The notes under the pieces: generated by a model
The model's input: the letters and a program-made list of their open reading frames with translations, nothing else
What the model was told of the DNA's origin: nothing
Database searches by the model: none
Part shown: positions 27,168 to 36,005 of the stretch, in pieces
Layout: the number at the start of each line of letters is the position of its first letter
How positions within the stretch are numbered: the stretch's first letter is position 1
Assembly: GCF_010500865.1 (NCBI RefSeq)
Contig: NZ_JAAAWN010000014.1
Span: forward strand, 1-64,000
Source of the DNA: Alteromonas profundi
Lineage (GTDB): Bacteria; Pseudomonadota; Gammaproteobacteria; Enterobacterales; Alteromonadaceae
Direction of reading: 5' to 3'
DNA length: 64,000 bases
Made by a program: the position numbers and the translations under genes

Positions 27168-29792
27168 GTGAGCGCAGATTTTTCAAATTTTATTAATATC
27201 GGTGAACGTACCAATGTTACTGGTTCTGCTCGCTTCAAGCGTTTAATACTTGAAGGCGATTATGAAACGGCCTTAGACGTCGCCCGTCAGCAAGTCGAAA
27301 ATGGAGCACAAATCATCGATATTAATATGGATGAAGCCATGCTCGATTCTGAGCAAGCGATGGTGACCTTTTTAAATTTAATTGCTTCTGAACCTGATAT
27401 TAGCCGTGTACCAATTATGATCGACTCCTCAAAGTGGGATGTTATCAGAGCGGGGCTAAAGTGTGTGCAGGGCAAAGCTATTGTAAACTCTATTAGCTTA
27501 AAAGAAGGGGAGCAAAGCTTCCTATCGCAAGCCAAAGAGATAAAACGTTTTGGTGCTGCTACCGTGGTAATGGCATTTGATGAAAAAGGTCAAGCCGATA
27601 CCAAACAGCGCAAAGTAGAAATATGCCAGCGCAGCTATAAGTTACTGACCGAAGAAATAGGGTTTCCGCCAGAAGACATTATTTTTGACCCAAATATCTT
27701 CGCTGTCGCCACAGGCATAGAAGAGCACGATAACTACGCAGTGGACTTTATCGAGGCCACGCGAGAGATTCGTAAAACGTGCCCCTACGCCCACATTTCA
27801 GGCGGTCTTTCGAATATTTCTTTCTCATTTCGTGGCAATAACCCCGTGCGTGAAGCCATGCATTCGGTGTTTCTTTATTATGCTATTCGCGCCGGTATGG
27901 ACATGGCAATTGTCAACGCGGGGCAACTAGAAGTTTATGATGAAATTCCAAAAGAACTGCGCGATGCAGTAGAAGATGTAATATTAAACCGGCGTAGCGA
28001 TTCAACCGAACGCCTTCTTGATATAGCGCCAAATTACCAAGGCGATGGTAAAGCCGCAGCAAAAGATGACCTGAGTTGGCGTGAACAGCCGGTTACTAAA
28101 CGTTTAGAGCATGGGCTAGTAAAAGGGATCACCGATTATATAATCGAGGATACTGAGGCTGCGAGGTTAGAAGCAGAGCGCCCCCTTCATGTTATTGAAG
28201 GGCCGTTGATGGATGGAATGAACGTGGTAGGTGATTTGTTTGGTGAAGGTAAAATGTTCCTTCCCCAAGTAGTAAAGTCAGCCCGTGTAATGAAAAAAGC
28301 CGTCGCGCATCTTCAGCCCTATATCGAAGCCGAAAAGTCCGATGGTGCTAAGAGCAACGGCAAAATATTACTGGCAACAGTAAAAGGCGATGTACACGAT
28401 ATTGGTAAAAATATTGTGGGTGTTGTACTTCAATGCAATAATTTTGAAGTTATTGATTTAGGCGTAATGGTGCCTGCGGCAACCATCCTTCAGATTGCAA
28501 AAGAAGAGCAGGTAGACATGATTGGCCTATCAGGCCTTATTACACCTTCACTTGACGAAATGGTGCATGTCGCCAAAGAGATGGAACGTCAAGGCTATGA
28601 AATTCCATTGCTTATTGGTGGTGCGACAACGTCTAAAGCGCATACCGCAGTTAAAATAGAACAAAATTATCATGCCCCTGTAGTGTACGTTCCAAACGCC
28701 AGCCGTGCGGTAGGGGTATGTCAAAAGCTATTAAATAAGGGATCTCGCGATATATTTTCAGCTGAGTTAAGCCGCGAATATGACAAGGTACGAGAGCAGC
28801 ATGCACGGAAGAAACCCCGCAGCAAACCTGTGCCGTTGGCCCAAGCAAGGGAAAATGCGTATCGGCCAGACTTTACTGTGCCCCCTATAGTTCCTAATAA
28901 GTTGGGCGTAACCCCAGTTACTGTAGATTTAGCTACGCTTCGCGAGTATATCGATTGGACACCGTTTTTCTTAACCTGGTCTTTAGCTGGAAAGTACCCG
29001 CGCATTCTTGAAGATGACGTGGTGGGTGAGCAGGCGCGCTCGTTGTTGGCTGACGCAAATGAAATGCTTGACAACGTAATTGAAAACGGTCAATTACAGG
29101 CCAAAGGGGTTGTGGGGTTATTTCCTGCAAACCGGGTTGGCGACGATATCGAAATTTATAAAGATGAGGATCGAACACAGGTTATAGGGGTGGCTCATCA
29201 CTTACGACAGCAAACGCTAAAAGAAAAGTTTGCAAACTATTGCTTGTCAGATTTTGTCGCTGAGAAAAGCGCTAATATTGCTGATTACATTGGCGCCTTT
29301 GCAGTAACGGGTGGCATTGGAGAAGATGAATTAGCAAATAGCTATATTGCTGCGGGCGATGACTATAATGGCATAATGGTCAAAGCAGTTGCAGACAGAT
29401 TGGCTGAAGCCTTTGCTGAGTATTTACATGAAAAAGTTCGCAAAGAATACTGGGGTTATGCATCAGATGAGGCATTATCTAATGACGATCTTATCCGTGA
29501 AAAATACCAAGGTATTCGGCCGGCGCCTGGTTATGCAGCGTGTCCAGAGCATACTGAAAAACAGTTGATTTGGGAATTGCTTGATGCGCAAAAGCATACT
29601 GGAATGAAGCTAACGGAAAGTTATGCAATGTGGCCTGGCGCTTCAGTATCGGGGTGGTATTTCTCTCATCCTGAGTCGAAATACTTCGCGGTCGCTAAAA
29701 TTCAATCGGATCAGATGGAAGATTATGCCGCACGTAAAGGATGGACCTTAGAAGAAGCCGAGAAGTGGTTGGGGCCAAACTTAAATGACTAG
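27168..29792 (+). CDS. metH: MetH C-terminal modules: folate, cobalamin and activation domains
   Basis: The 874-residue product carries the remaining modules of methionine synthase: the pterin-binding barrel ([14 protein letters not shown] at its very start), the cap and B12-binding Rossmann domain with the cobalamin-ligating His in [14 protein letters not shown], and the S-adenosylmethionine-dependent reactivation domain ([42 protein letters not shown]). The start is GTG at 27168; TAGGAGG (27157-27163) is its ribosome site. Nothing of the usual polypeptide is lost between the two genes except a short linker. Full activity needs a flavodoxin reductase system not in the window. Confidence 0.95.
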   Translation: MSADFSNFINIGERTNVTGSARFKRLILEGDYETALDVARQQVENGAQIIDINMDEAMLDSEQAMVTFLNLIASEPDISRVPIMIDSSKWDVIRAGLKCVQGKAIVNSISLKEGEQSFLSQAKEIKRFGAATVVMAFDEKGQADTKQRKVEICQRSYKLLTEEIGFPPEDIIFDPNIFAVATGIEEHDNYAVDFIEATREIRKTCPYAHISGGLSNISFSFRGNNPVREAMHSVFLYYAIRAGMDMAIVNAGQLEVYDEIPKELRDAVEDVILNRRSDSTERLLDIAPNYQGDGKAAAKDDLSWREQPVTKRLEHGLVKGITDYIIEDTEAARLEAERPLHVIEGPLMDGMNVVGDLFGEGKMFLPQVVKSARVMKKAVAHLQPYIEAEKSDGAKSNGKILLATVKGDVHDIGKNIVGVVLQCNNFEVIDLGVMVPAATILQIAKEEQVDMIGLSGLITPSLDEMVHVAKEMERQGYEIPLLIGGATTSKAHTAVKIEQNYHAPVVYVPNASRAVGVCQKLLNKGSRDIFSAELSREYDKVREQHARKKPRSKPVPLAQARENAYRPDFTVPPIVPNKLGVTPVTVDLATLREYIDWTPFFLTWSLAGKYPRILEDDVVGEQARSLLADANEMLDNVIENGQLQAKGVVGLFPANRVGDDIEIYKDEDRTQVIGVAHHLRQQTLKEKFANYCLSDFVAEKSANIADYIGAFAVTGGIGEDELANSYIAAGDDYNGIMVKAVADRLAEAFAEYLHEKVRKEYWGYASDEALSNDDLIREKYQGIRPAPGYAACPEHTEKQLIWELLDAQKHTGMKLTESYAMWPGASVSGWYFSHPESKYFAVAKIQSDQMEDYAARKGWTLEEAEKWLGPNLND

Positions 29793-29809
29793 TTACTCGC
29801 GATAATGCC

Positions 29810-30409
29810 ATGATGGAAAAACCATTTAGCCAAGCTTGCGAAAACAACAAGCACCCCATTTTGCGGGTGCTTAGTCGTGCCTTTAGCCAAACCCAGCGTG
29901 TTTTAGAGATAGGTAGCGGCACTGGCCAGCACGGCGTATTTTTCGCACAAGGTTTGCCCCACTTAAACTGGCATTGTAGTGATCAGGTTGGCTACCATGG
30001 CGGTATTAATCGTTGGATAGCTGACGCTGGATTAAACAATATCCTGCCACCCACTTGTTTTAAAGTGGGTGAGGATGAATTCCCAGGTATTACCGAAAAC
30101 CTCACATTTGATGGCGTTTTTAGCGCAAATACGGCCCATATCATGCAAAAGCATGAGGTTGTACAGCTTATGTCATTAATCGACAAGCACCTCCCCAAAG
30201 AGGGTGTATTTTGCCAGTATGGCCCCTTCACCCGCGACGGTGAATTTTCCTCGCAAAGTAACGTTAATTTTCATCATGATCTGCTTCGCCGTGGTTGCGG
30301 CGGATACCGTGATGTTAATGAATTAACGCAGTGGGCGCCCTCCCTTACATTAGTAACTGTCCACAGTATGCCCGCGAACAATCTGCTTTTAGAATGGCGA
30401 AAAAACTAG
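29810..30409 (+). CDS. DUF938 family SAM-dependent methyltransferase-like protein
   Basis: The 199-residue product has a class I SAM-binding motif VLEIGSGTGQHG and the DUF938 pattern (FSQACENNKHPIL at the start, FDGVFSANTAHIM, FCQYGPFTRDGEF, NVNFHHDLL). Function is unknown; homologs are small cytosolic methyltransferase-like proteins. It sits 17 bases after metH, so it is probably cotranscribed with the methionine genes, which fits a SAM-using enzyme but proves nothing. Two ATGs are adjacent (29810, 29813). Confidence 0.85.
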   Translation: MMEKPFSQACENNKHPILRVLSRAFSQTQRVLEIGSGTGQHGVFFAQGLPHLNWHCSDQVGYHGGINRWIADAGLNNILPPTCFKVGEDEFPGITENLTFDGVFSANTAHIMQKHEVVQLMSLIDKHLPKEGVFCQYGPFTRDGEFSSQSNVNFHHDLLRRGCGGYRDVNELTQWAPSLTLVTVHSMPANNLLLEWRKN

Positions 30410-30738
30410 CTTTCTGTCTGTTTACCGCGCAATCTTTTAATTTGTTTTAAATTATATACGTTAGTTTAATTGTGTTTTTCAAAATACATAGTTGTAAAGC
30501 GGCGCATTCTATTACACAGTAAGAATATCAACCTCATGGGTCCACGATAGGTTATTTCACCAGGGCCTCTATACGCTATTTCTTTCTTCATCATTTGATG
30601 AATATGCAGCATGACGCTACCAAGCTATAGAGAGACAGCGAATGCTTACCTGATGTGGAAATTTTATACTCTTGTGTTCACAACGAGGTTGGTGCGAAGT
30701 TAATCCTAAATAACAATAAAAAATTTTGAGAAGTACCT
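30410..30738. other. Intergenic region before the chemoreceptor gene
   Basis: This AT-rich gap of 329 bases must hold the chemoreceptor's promoter. I see no convincing terminator, no clear sigma-28 promoter (TAAA/GCCGATAA type) and no open frame with family features. Confidence 0.4.
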
Positions 30739-32760
30739 ATGACAACGCTTTCACTCCAGAAAAAATTCATGTTAATTGTCGGCGGAAGTATTGCTGTTAT
30801 GCTACTTATCGCTGCTATCTTTCTCGTTAATTTGGTTGCCGATAGCACACGCACAAGAGTAGAGCAGGAAGTGTCTTCCTTAGTTGCTCGGGAAGCTAAC
30901 GCTGTGGAGGGGTTTTTTAGTAAATACGGGGGAGTCGCCGACACGTTTCTAAGTAGCCCGTTCGTAACAGACTTTTTTTATCAACATACGGCTCGGGGCA
31001 TTAACGACCAACAACTTACCAATAGCACACGTATCTATCAACTATTTAGTAATATCAGTGACGCAGACCCAAATATTAAATCGGCGTTTTTCGGCTCCGC
31101 CATAACAGGTGAGTATTTTTATGAAGAAGGGCGGGTAGGTGTTGATAGTAGTGGAGAGCATGCAGGAGACCCAGCCTACGGTTACTTCACAACTAAGCGT
31201 CCGTGGTTTAACACCGCAGTGGATAAGGGGCAGTTGTACGTCACGCCACCGGCTGTTGATTCTCAAGACGGCAGCGTGTCAGCGGTAGTACAAGCGCCGG
31301 TATATTCTAAGGGCAAGCTTATTGGGGTTGGCGGTGTTGATATTCTTATCAGCACAATTGGTAGTGTTATCGATAGTATTCGCTACGAAGGACAAGGCAC
31401 CGCGTTTTTACTCGATGATGAACAAAACATTGTTTATTTTCCAAAGCAAGAGGAGGCGCTACCGTTAAGTTCGCCTATTGCCGATTTTGACAAGGTGTTC
31501 CCCCAATCGTCTTCTTTTTCATCGTTGGCCACCACTATCGCCAATAGCAAAGAAGGGATAAAAACGGTAACGTGGAAAGGGCAAGAATATGTTGCTGTTT
31601 TTCGCCACGCCTCTTTAACTACACCTACCATGGATTGGTCGTTAGGTATTTTGATACCAGCGAGCATTATCAATACGCCAATCAATAATGCGATTACTGC
31701 TGCGGTAATTATTGCTGCGGTAATTATCGTCTTAATTGCGGTTATCACCTTTTTAGCCAGCGCTAAAATTACTCAGCCTTTGGTGAAAATGCGTAATGCA
31801 ATGGCGGAAATTGCCAGTGGTGATGGTGATTTAACGCAACGATTAGACGTATCCAGCCACGATGAGATTGGCGCACTAGCGAAGGAGTTTAATAAATTCA
31901 CCGATAAATTGCGTAGTTTGCTAAAAGATACCGCAGAAAATACGAAAGCGGTGGCGGCGGCTGCCGATCATCTAAGGGATGTGTCGCAAAATACCAGTAA
32001 AGAAATTAATCAAGGCCGCAACCAGGTAGATAATGTGTCGACAGCGGTTACTCAGATGACTGAAAAGGTTGTTGAAATATCGAGCAATCCCTCTCAATCA
32101 AGTCGAGCGGCTACCGAAGCTGACGCGCTTGTGCGAAGCGGCCAACAGCAAGCTAAAGAGGCGGTGGCAGAAATTCACGCATTGGCAGCATCAGTCACTG
32201 AAGGGGTGGAAGTGGTAAGCGGTCTTAGTAAGGAATCTGACAATATTGGCGCCGTGATTGATGTAATTAACAGTATTGCCGAACAAACGAATCTGTTGGC
32301 ATTAAATGCCGCAATCGAAGCCGCCCGGGCAGGTGAACAAGGCAGAGGGTTTGCTGTAGTGGCTGATGAAGTTCGCTCGCTGGCTAGCCGTACACAAAAA
32401 TCTACCACAGATATCAGAGGCATGGTGGAACGTTTACAACATATGGCAGAGCAGACCGATACGGTAATGAACAACGGCAAAACACGCTCTAAGCTTAGTG
32501 TGGAGAAAACAGAAAAGGTGGTGGCTACGTTAGGGCAGATTAACCAAGCTATAAGCCAAGTACACCAACAAAGTACCCACATTGCTAACGCGACGGAGCA
32601 ACAAACCGACGTGGCACAAGAAATTAACGCCTCGTTACTTGCTATAACTGACTTAAGCGATAGAACGAGTCAACATGCAGAAGAACTGGCGGTTGAAGCC
32701 ACACAACTTAGTGGCGTATCGAACGATCTGAATGACCTGGTAGGCCAATTTAAAATATAA
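30739..32760 (+). CDS. Methyl-accepting chemotaxis protein with periplasmic Cache-type sensor
   Basis: The 673-residue chemoreceptor has a membrane helix near residues 10-33, a periplasmic dCache-like domain (about 35-310, with [15 protein letters not shown] and [12 protein letters not shown] typical of Cache folds), a second membrane helix (about 317-340), a HAMP domain ([26 protein letters not shown]) and the signalling domain with the hairpin tip [20 protein letters not shown] and [13 protein letters not shown]. It ends without a CheR-tethering pentapeptide. The ligand cannot be predicted; amino acids are common for this type. Confidence 0.95.
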   Translation: MTTLSLQKKFMLIVGGSIAVMLLIAAIFLVNLVADSTRTRVEQEVSSLVAREANAVEGFFSKYGGVADTFLSSPFVTDFFYQHTARGINDQQLTNSTRIYQLFSNISDADPNIKSAFFGSAITGEYFYEEGRVGVDSSGEHAGDPAYGYFTTKRPWFNTAVDKGQLYVTPPAVDSQDGSVSAVVQAPVYSKGKLIGVGGVDILISTIGSVIDSIRYEGQGTAFLLDDEQNIVYFPKQEEALPLSSPIADFDKVFPQSSSFSSLATTIANSKEGIKTVTWKGQEYVAVFRHASLTTPTMDWSLGILIPASIINTPINNAITAAVIIAAVIIVLIAVITFLASAKITQPLVKMRNAMAEIASGDGDLTQRLDVSSHDEIGALAKEFNKFTDKLRSLLKDTAENTKAVAAAADHLRDVSQNTSKEINQGRNQVDNVSTAVTQMTEKVVEISSNPSQSSRAATEADALVRSGQQQAKEAVAEIHALAASVTEGVEVVSGLSKESDNIGAVIDVINSIAEQTNLLALNAAIEAARAGEQGRGFAVVADEVRSLASRTQKSTTDIRGMVERLQHMAEQTDTVMNNGKTRSKLSVEKTEKVVATLGQINQAISQVHQQSTHIANATEQQTDVAQEINASLLAITDLSDRTSQHAEELAVEATQLSGVSNDLNDLVGQFKI

Positions 32761-32777
32761 GGTTATTTCGCGATAAG

Positions 32778-32813
32778 GTGCTTCCATTACGCGCAATGTC
32801 GTGAAGGAAGCAC
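32778..32813 (+). other. Hairpin after the chemoreceptor gene
   Basis: GTGCTTCC (32778-32785) pairs with GGAAGCAC (32806-32813) over a 20-base loop, with outer AAGG/CCTT adding weak pairing. There is no long T-run, so it is a possible weak or factor-assisted terminator between the chemoreceptor and ppnP. Confidence 0.45.
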
Positions 32814-32929
32814 AACCTTTGAATAAGGCTAATTTTTACTAACTTATTTGAATATAGTTGTTTGCTATCAATGCATAACGAGCAGAAGTAAGTTACTGTG
32901 AGAGCACTTTTTTTAACGAAGGAAAAATT

Positions 32930-33214
32930 ATGTCTTTTTCAGTAAACCACTATTTCGATAATAAAGTGACCTCAATTGCGTTTGAGTCGGCGAATGGCCC
33001 TGTCACCTCCGGTGTTATGTCTCCCGGTGAATATACGTTCGACACGAGTAAACGTGAACTAATGAAAGTAGTGGAAGGTGAACTTACTGTTCGTTTACCG
33101 GGTAATGATGAGTGGCAGTCATTTCCAGCGGGTAGCGAATTTAATGTAGACGCGAATGTTTCGTTTGACGTGAAAGTCGCCTCTGCTACGGCATACCTAT
33201 GCTTCTATAGCTAG
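32930..33214 (+). CDS. ppnP: PpnP, pyrimidine/purine nucleoside phosphorylase (DUF1255)
   Basis: The 94-residue single cupin domain matches PpnP/YaiE, which phosphorolyses several nucleosides to base and ribose 1-phosphate. Family features are [29 protein letters not shown] and a terminal [10 protein letters not shown]; the length equals that of the E. coli protein. ACGAAGGAAAAATT precedes the ATG. It stands alone, converging on the MetR-like gene 27 bases away. Confidence 0.93.
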   Translation: MSFSVNHYFDNKVTSIAFESANGPVTSGVMSPGEYTFDTSKRELMKVVEGELTVRLPGNDEWQSFPAGSEFNVDANVSFDVKVASATAYLCFYS

Positions 33215-33241
33215 TTCGCCTATAGGGTATAATGGCACGCG

Positions 33242-34141
33242 CTAATCGTTATTCACGTTATTGTGGCTTAATGCAAGTTCGATAAATGCGTCCACAAAGC
33301 CTAGTGGGTCACTGTCTTTGCGGTGGCCCAAGTAGAGGGTCTTCTTTAAACCGTGCTCGCCTAAGGGCCTATAGCCGAGTTGCTGTACCTCTCTTGATTC
33401 ATCAATCAACCACTTTGGCAACGCTGTTATACCACGTCCCGACGCCACCATTTGCAAAATTATTTCCGTAGTTTCTATTTTCCTATGATCTTTAACCGTG
33501 CAACCAGCCGGGGTTAAAAAGTGGGAAAATATATCTAAACGGCTTTGCTCTACGGGGTATGAAATAAGTGTTTCTTCGGCTAATTGGTCGGGGCGTACAT
33601 ACGGCTGGGTAAGTAGGCTATGCCCACGATGCATAACAAGTACCTGTTCGTAATCGAATACTGCAGTATAGTTTATGGTTGCTAGGTGTAATGGGTCTGG
33701 GGTAAGAAGTAAGTCTATATCATACCCATGCAACGCCTGAAGACCGCCAAAAGAAAACGCCCTACGTACGTCCACATCAACATCTGGAAAGGCCTTTAAA
33801 AAGGGGGCCACCACTTTAAGTAGCCACTCAAAACAGGGATGGCATTCCATACCGATACGCAAGGTACCTTGCTTACCCTCGGCTATTTTTCGTAATTGCG
33901 CCTCGGCGTGCTCAAATTGGGGAAGTACCCGGTTCGCCAAACTTAATATGCTCTTGCCTGCTTGGGTTAATACCAGGGTTCTTCCTTCTTTTCGCCATAT
34001 AGGGACATTAAAGGAGTTTTCCACTTTTTTCATGGCGTGGCTTAATGCTGACTGGGTTAAAAATAGTGCTTTTGCTGCTTCTGTCATGGTTCCATGCTGT
34101 GCAATAGCGCTAACTATTCTCAAATGTTGACGTTCTATCAT
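33242..34141 (-). CDS. metR: MetR-like LysR-family regulator
   Basis: The 299-residue LysR-type regulator has an N-terminal winged HTH (MTEAAKALFLTQSALSHAMKKVE) and an effector domain with MetR-type segments: RIGMECHPCFEWL, VFDYEQVLVMH, LISYPVEQSRLDIFSHFLTPAG and QMVASGRGITALPKWL align with E. coli MetR. MetR senses homocysteine and activates metE/metH and others. metA and metH lie 4 kb away. A MetR-type site lies just upstream of its own start, in keeping with autoregulation. Sequence similarity to MetR is partial, so regulon membership is inferred. Confidence 0.78.
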   Translation of the reverse strand: MIERQHLRIVSAIAQHGTMTEAAKALFLTQSALSHAMKKVENSFNVPIWRKEGRTLVLTQAGKSILSLANRVLPQFEHAEAQLRKIAEGKQGTLRIGMECHPCFEWLLKVVAPFLKAFPDVDVDVRRAFSFGGLQALHGYDIDLLLTPDPLHLATINYTAVFDYEQVLVMHRGHSLLTQPYVRPDQLAEETLISYPVEQSRLDIFSHFLTPAGCTVKDHRKIETTEIILQMVASGRGITALPKWLIDESREVQQLGYRPLGEHGLKKTLYLGHRKDSDPLGFVDAFIELALSHNNVNND

Positions 34142-34149
34142 GTTCGCTA

Positions 34150-34162
34150 TGAATTTTTCTCA
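34150..34162. promoter_or_regulatory. Candidate MetR site upstream of the metR-like gene
   Basis: TGAA, five T residues, CTCA: one departure from the MetR consensus TGAA-N5-TTCA, nine bases before the metR-like start codon. The location fits autoregulation, but an eight-base degenerate match in AT-rich DNA may be chance. Confidence 0.35.
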
Positions 34163-34258
34163 TTAGTTTAGACGAAATGTAGCATAACTGTTCATTGCTT
34201 TGTTGGGATTTGATGCGGCGACGGAGGTTCTCGCATAACTAGCGCACGCATTGAGGCA

Positions 34259-35209
34259 CTACTCATCGTAATTTACGATCTTCACTGCGTTAGACAGCCT
34301 CGAGTAAATAATATCTCTTATAATACTGCTAATCTCTCGAAATGTTTGTCGACCTGGCGCGGTGTTACGCCACGCTAACGCGTGCTGACGCTCAATGGGC
34401 ATGCCATCAATTTCACACACATGCAGTGCTTCGGGGTTATGTAGTTCTGAGTGAATATAAAGCCCGGGTAAAAAAGCCACCCCCATGCCCATAACAACCA
34501 TCTGTCGTAGCGTATCTAAGCTGGTACCTTCATAGTCTCGTTGTAAGCTGGCGCCAATTTCATTGCATATATTTAGTACTTGATGGTGAAAGTGGTGTCT
34601 ATCTTCCATGGTGAGTACTTTTTCACCGCGCAGTTCGCTTGCTTTTACAAATGCCTTACCTGCTAATTTATGGTCCGAAGGCACCACAAATTTAAGCGGC
34701 TCTTTAAACAATGGGCTGGTAATAAGTTGCGAATTTTCACCGGTAAGCGGCGATAATATTAGGTCGTATTCGCCGTGAAGTAGTCCTTGTTGCAGTGCCT
34801 GAGGTGCCGCTTCACGGACATAAAACCGCAATCCCGGCTTCTTTTGATGTAACTCGGGTAGTACATGAGGCAATAAGTAGGGGCCTAGGGTAGGTGGGAT
34901 CCCTAAGCGGAAAGTAATCACTTCGCCTTCGGCAAGATCCCGAGCGGTTTCACTGAATCTTTGGGCTGAAGCCAGCACTTCTTCTGCTATTTTTAAAAGC
35001 GACTTCCCTTGCGGCGATAATAGCGTTCCAGTGCGCGAACGTTCGAATAAGACTAAGCCTAAATGCGCCTCTAGCGCACTAATCTGACTCGTCAGGGTAG
35101 GTTGACTTATACCAAGTACCGCCGCTGCTTGGCGAAAACTCAAGTACTTTGCTACGGTAACAAAATAGCGTATTTGGTTAATTGATGGAATTTTACCGTT
35201 TAAGTGCAT
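34259..35209 (-). CDS. OxyR-like LysR regulator lacking the peroxidatic cysteine
   Basis: The 316-residue protein follows OxyR over its length: HTH with LGISQPTLTSQISALEAHLG, LAEGEVITFRLGIPPTLGPYLLP, and the sensing loop MEDRHHFHHQVLNIC followed by TSLDTLRQMVVMGMGVAFLPG. In E. coli OxyR the loop has Cys199 and Cys208; here the first position is His206 and only the second Cys remains (C215). A peroxide disulfide switch of the known kind is therefore not possible. It is divergent from a carbonic anhydrase/SulP pair with an OxyR-type site between, so it probably regulates that pair. Confidence 0.83.
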   Translation of the reverse strand: MHLNGKIPSINQIRYFVTVAKYLSFRQAAAVLGISQPTLTSQISALEAHLGLVLFERSRTGTLLSPQGKSLLKIAEEVLASAQRFSETARDLAEGEVITFRLGIPPTLGPYLLPHVLPELHQKKPGLRFYVREAAPQALQQGLLHGEYDLILSPLTGENSQLITSPLFKEPLKFVVPSDHKLAGKAFVKASELRGEKVLTMEDRHHFHHQVLNICNEIGASLQRDYEGTSLDTLRQMVVMGMGVAFLPGLYIHSELHNPEALHVCEIDGMPIERQHALAWRNTAPGRQTFREISSIIRDIIYSRLSNAVKIVNYDE

Positions 35210-35243
35210 GGTGGTCCTATTAAAAATAAGAGTAAAATACGAA

Positions 35244-35289
35244 CCTGATAGTCAATGTCTATCACGAGTTGGTATATTAATCTATCAGG
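35244..35289. promoter_or_regulatory. OxyR-type operator between the regulator and carbonic anhydrase genes
   Basis: ATAG-N7-CTAT (35248-35262) is an exact half of the OxyR consensus and also a LysR T-N11-A box. A wider inverted repeat CCTGATAG (35244-35251) / CTATCAGG (35282-35289) encloses it. The second CTAT falls one base later than a full ATAG-N7-CTAT-N7-ATAG-N7-CTAT site would have it and the third quarter (TGGT) does not match. It lies 35-80 bases from either start. Confidence 0.65.
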
Positions 35290-35340
35290 TGACACTCACT
35301 TACACGATAAATGAAAATAATTACTATAGTGGAGAATATT

Positions 35341-35994
35341 ATGGATCACGTCATCTCAGGTGTTGCTAAATTCCAGAAGGAAGTGTACCCCGGCAAGAAA
35401 GCGAAATTTCAAAAGTTGGCGAACGGACAGAATCCAGAAGTCCTATTTATCACGTGTTCAGATTCACGTATCGATCCTAACTTAGTGACGCAGACCGACC
35501 CAGGTGAGCTATTTATTTGTCGAAATGCTGGCAACATTATTCCGCCTCATAGCAATCAAACAGGGGGAATGACTGCTTCTATCGAGTTTGCTGTGGCAGC
35601 ATTAGGCGTTTCTCATATTGTGGTATGTGGCCACACAGACTGTGGCGCAATGAAAGGCGCAATTAACCCAGACGGTCTTGATTCGCTCCCCCATGTGAAA
35701 GAATGGTTAGGTCACTGTCGCGTGGCTACGGATGTGGTTAAAGAGCGCTGCGGCTCCAACGAACTTTCTTTAGATGATTTAGAAGCGGTAACGAAAGAAA
35801 ATGTTGTTCAGCAAATTCAACATCTCCGTACCCACCCATCAGTGGCGGCAAAAATCTCTACTGGTCAAGTGAAATTGCACGGTTGGGTTTATAATATTGG
35901 AAGCGGCGAAGTGCTTTGCTACAACGAAGAAAATGGCGAATTTAAAGCGATGGACCAAAGCGCTGCAGAAGCGCAATTAGCGCGTAAAGAATAG
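35341..35994 (+). CDS. can: Beta-class carbonic anhydrase
   Basis: The enzyme interconverts CO2 and bicarbonate in the cytoplasm. The 217-residue product has all beta-class metal-site residues: C39 and D41 with Arg in CSDSR, and H98/C101 in GHTDCGAM. I use the ATG at 35341, seven bases after GTGGAG; an in-frame upstream ATG at 35311 adds ten non-conserved residues. The SulP transporter gene follows by 11 bases, so bicarbonate uptake and hydration are likely made together. The symbol is by family; cynT-type naming would also be possible. Confidence 0.93.
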   Translation: MDHVISGVAKFQKEVYPGKKAKFQKLANGQNPEVLFITCSDSRIDPNLVTQTDPGELFICRNAGNIIPPHSNQTGGMTASIEFAVAALGVSHIVVCGHTDCGAMKGAINPDGLDSLPHVKEWLGHCRVATDVVKERCGSNELSLDDLEAVTKENVVQQIQHLRTHPSVAAKISTGQVKLHGWVYNIGSGEVLCYNEENGEFKAMDQSAAEAQLARKE

Positions 35995-36005
35995 GAGCTG
36001 GTCTT

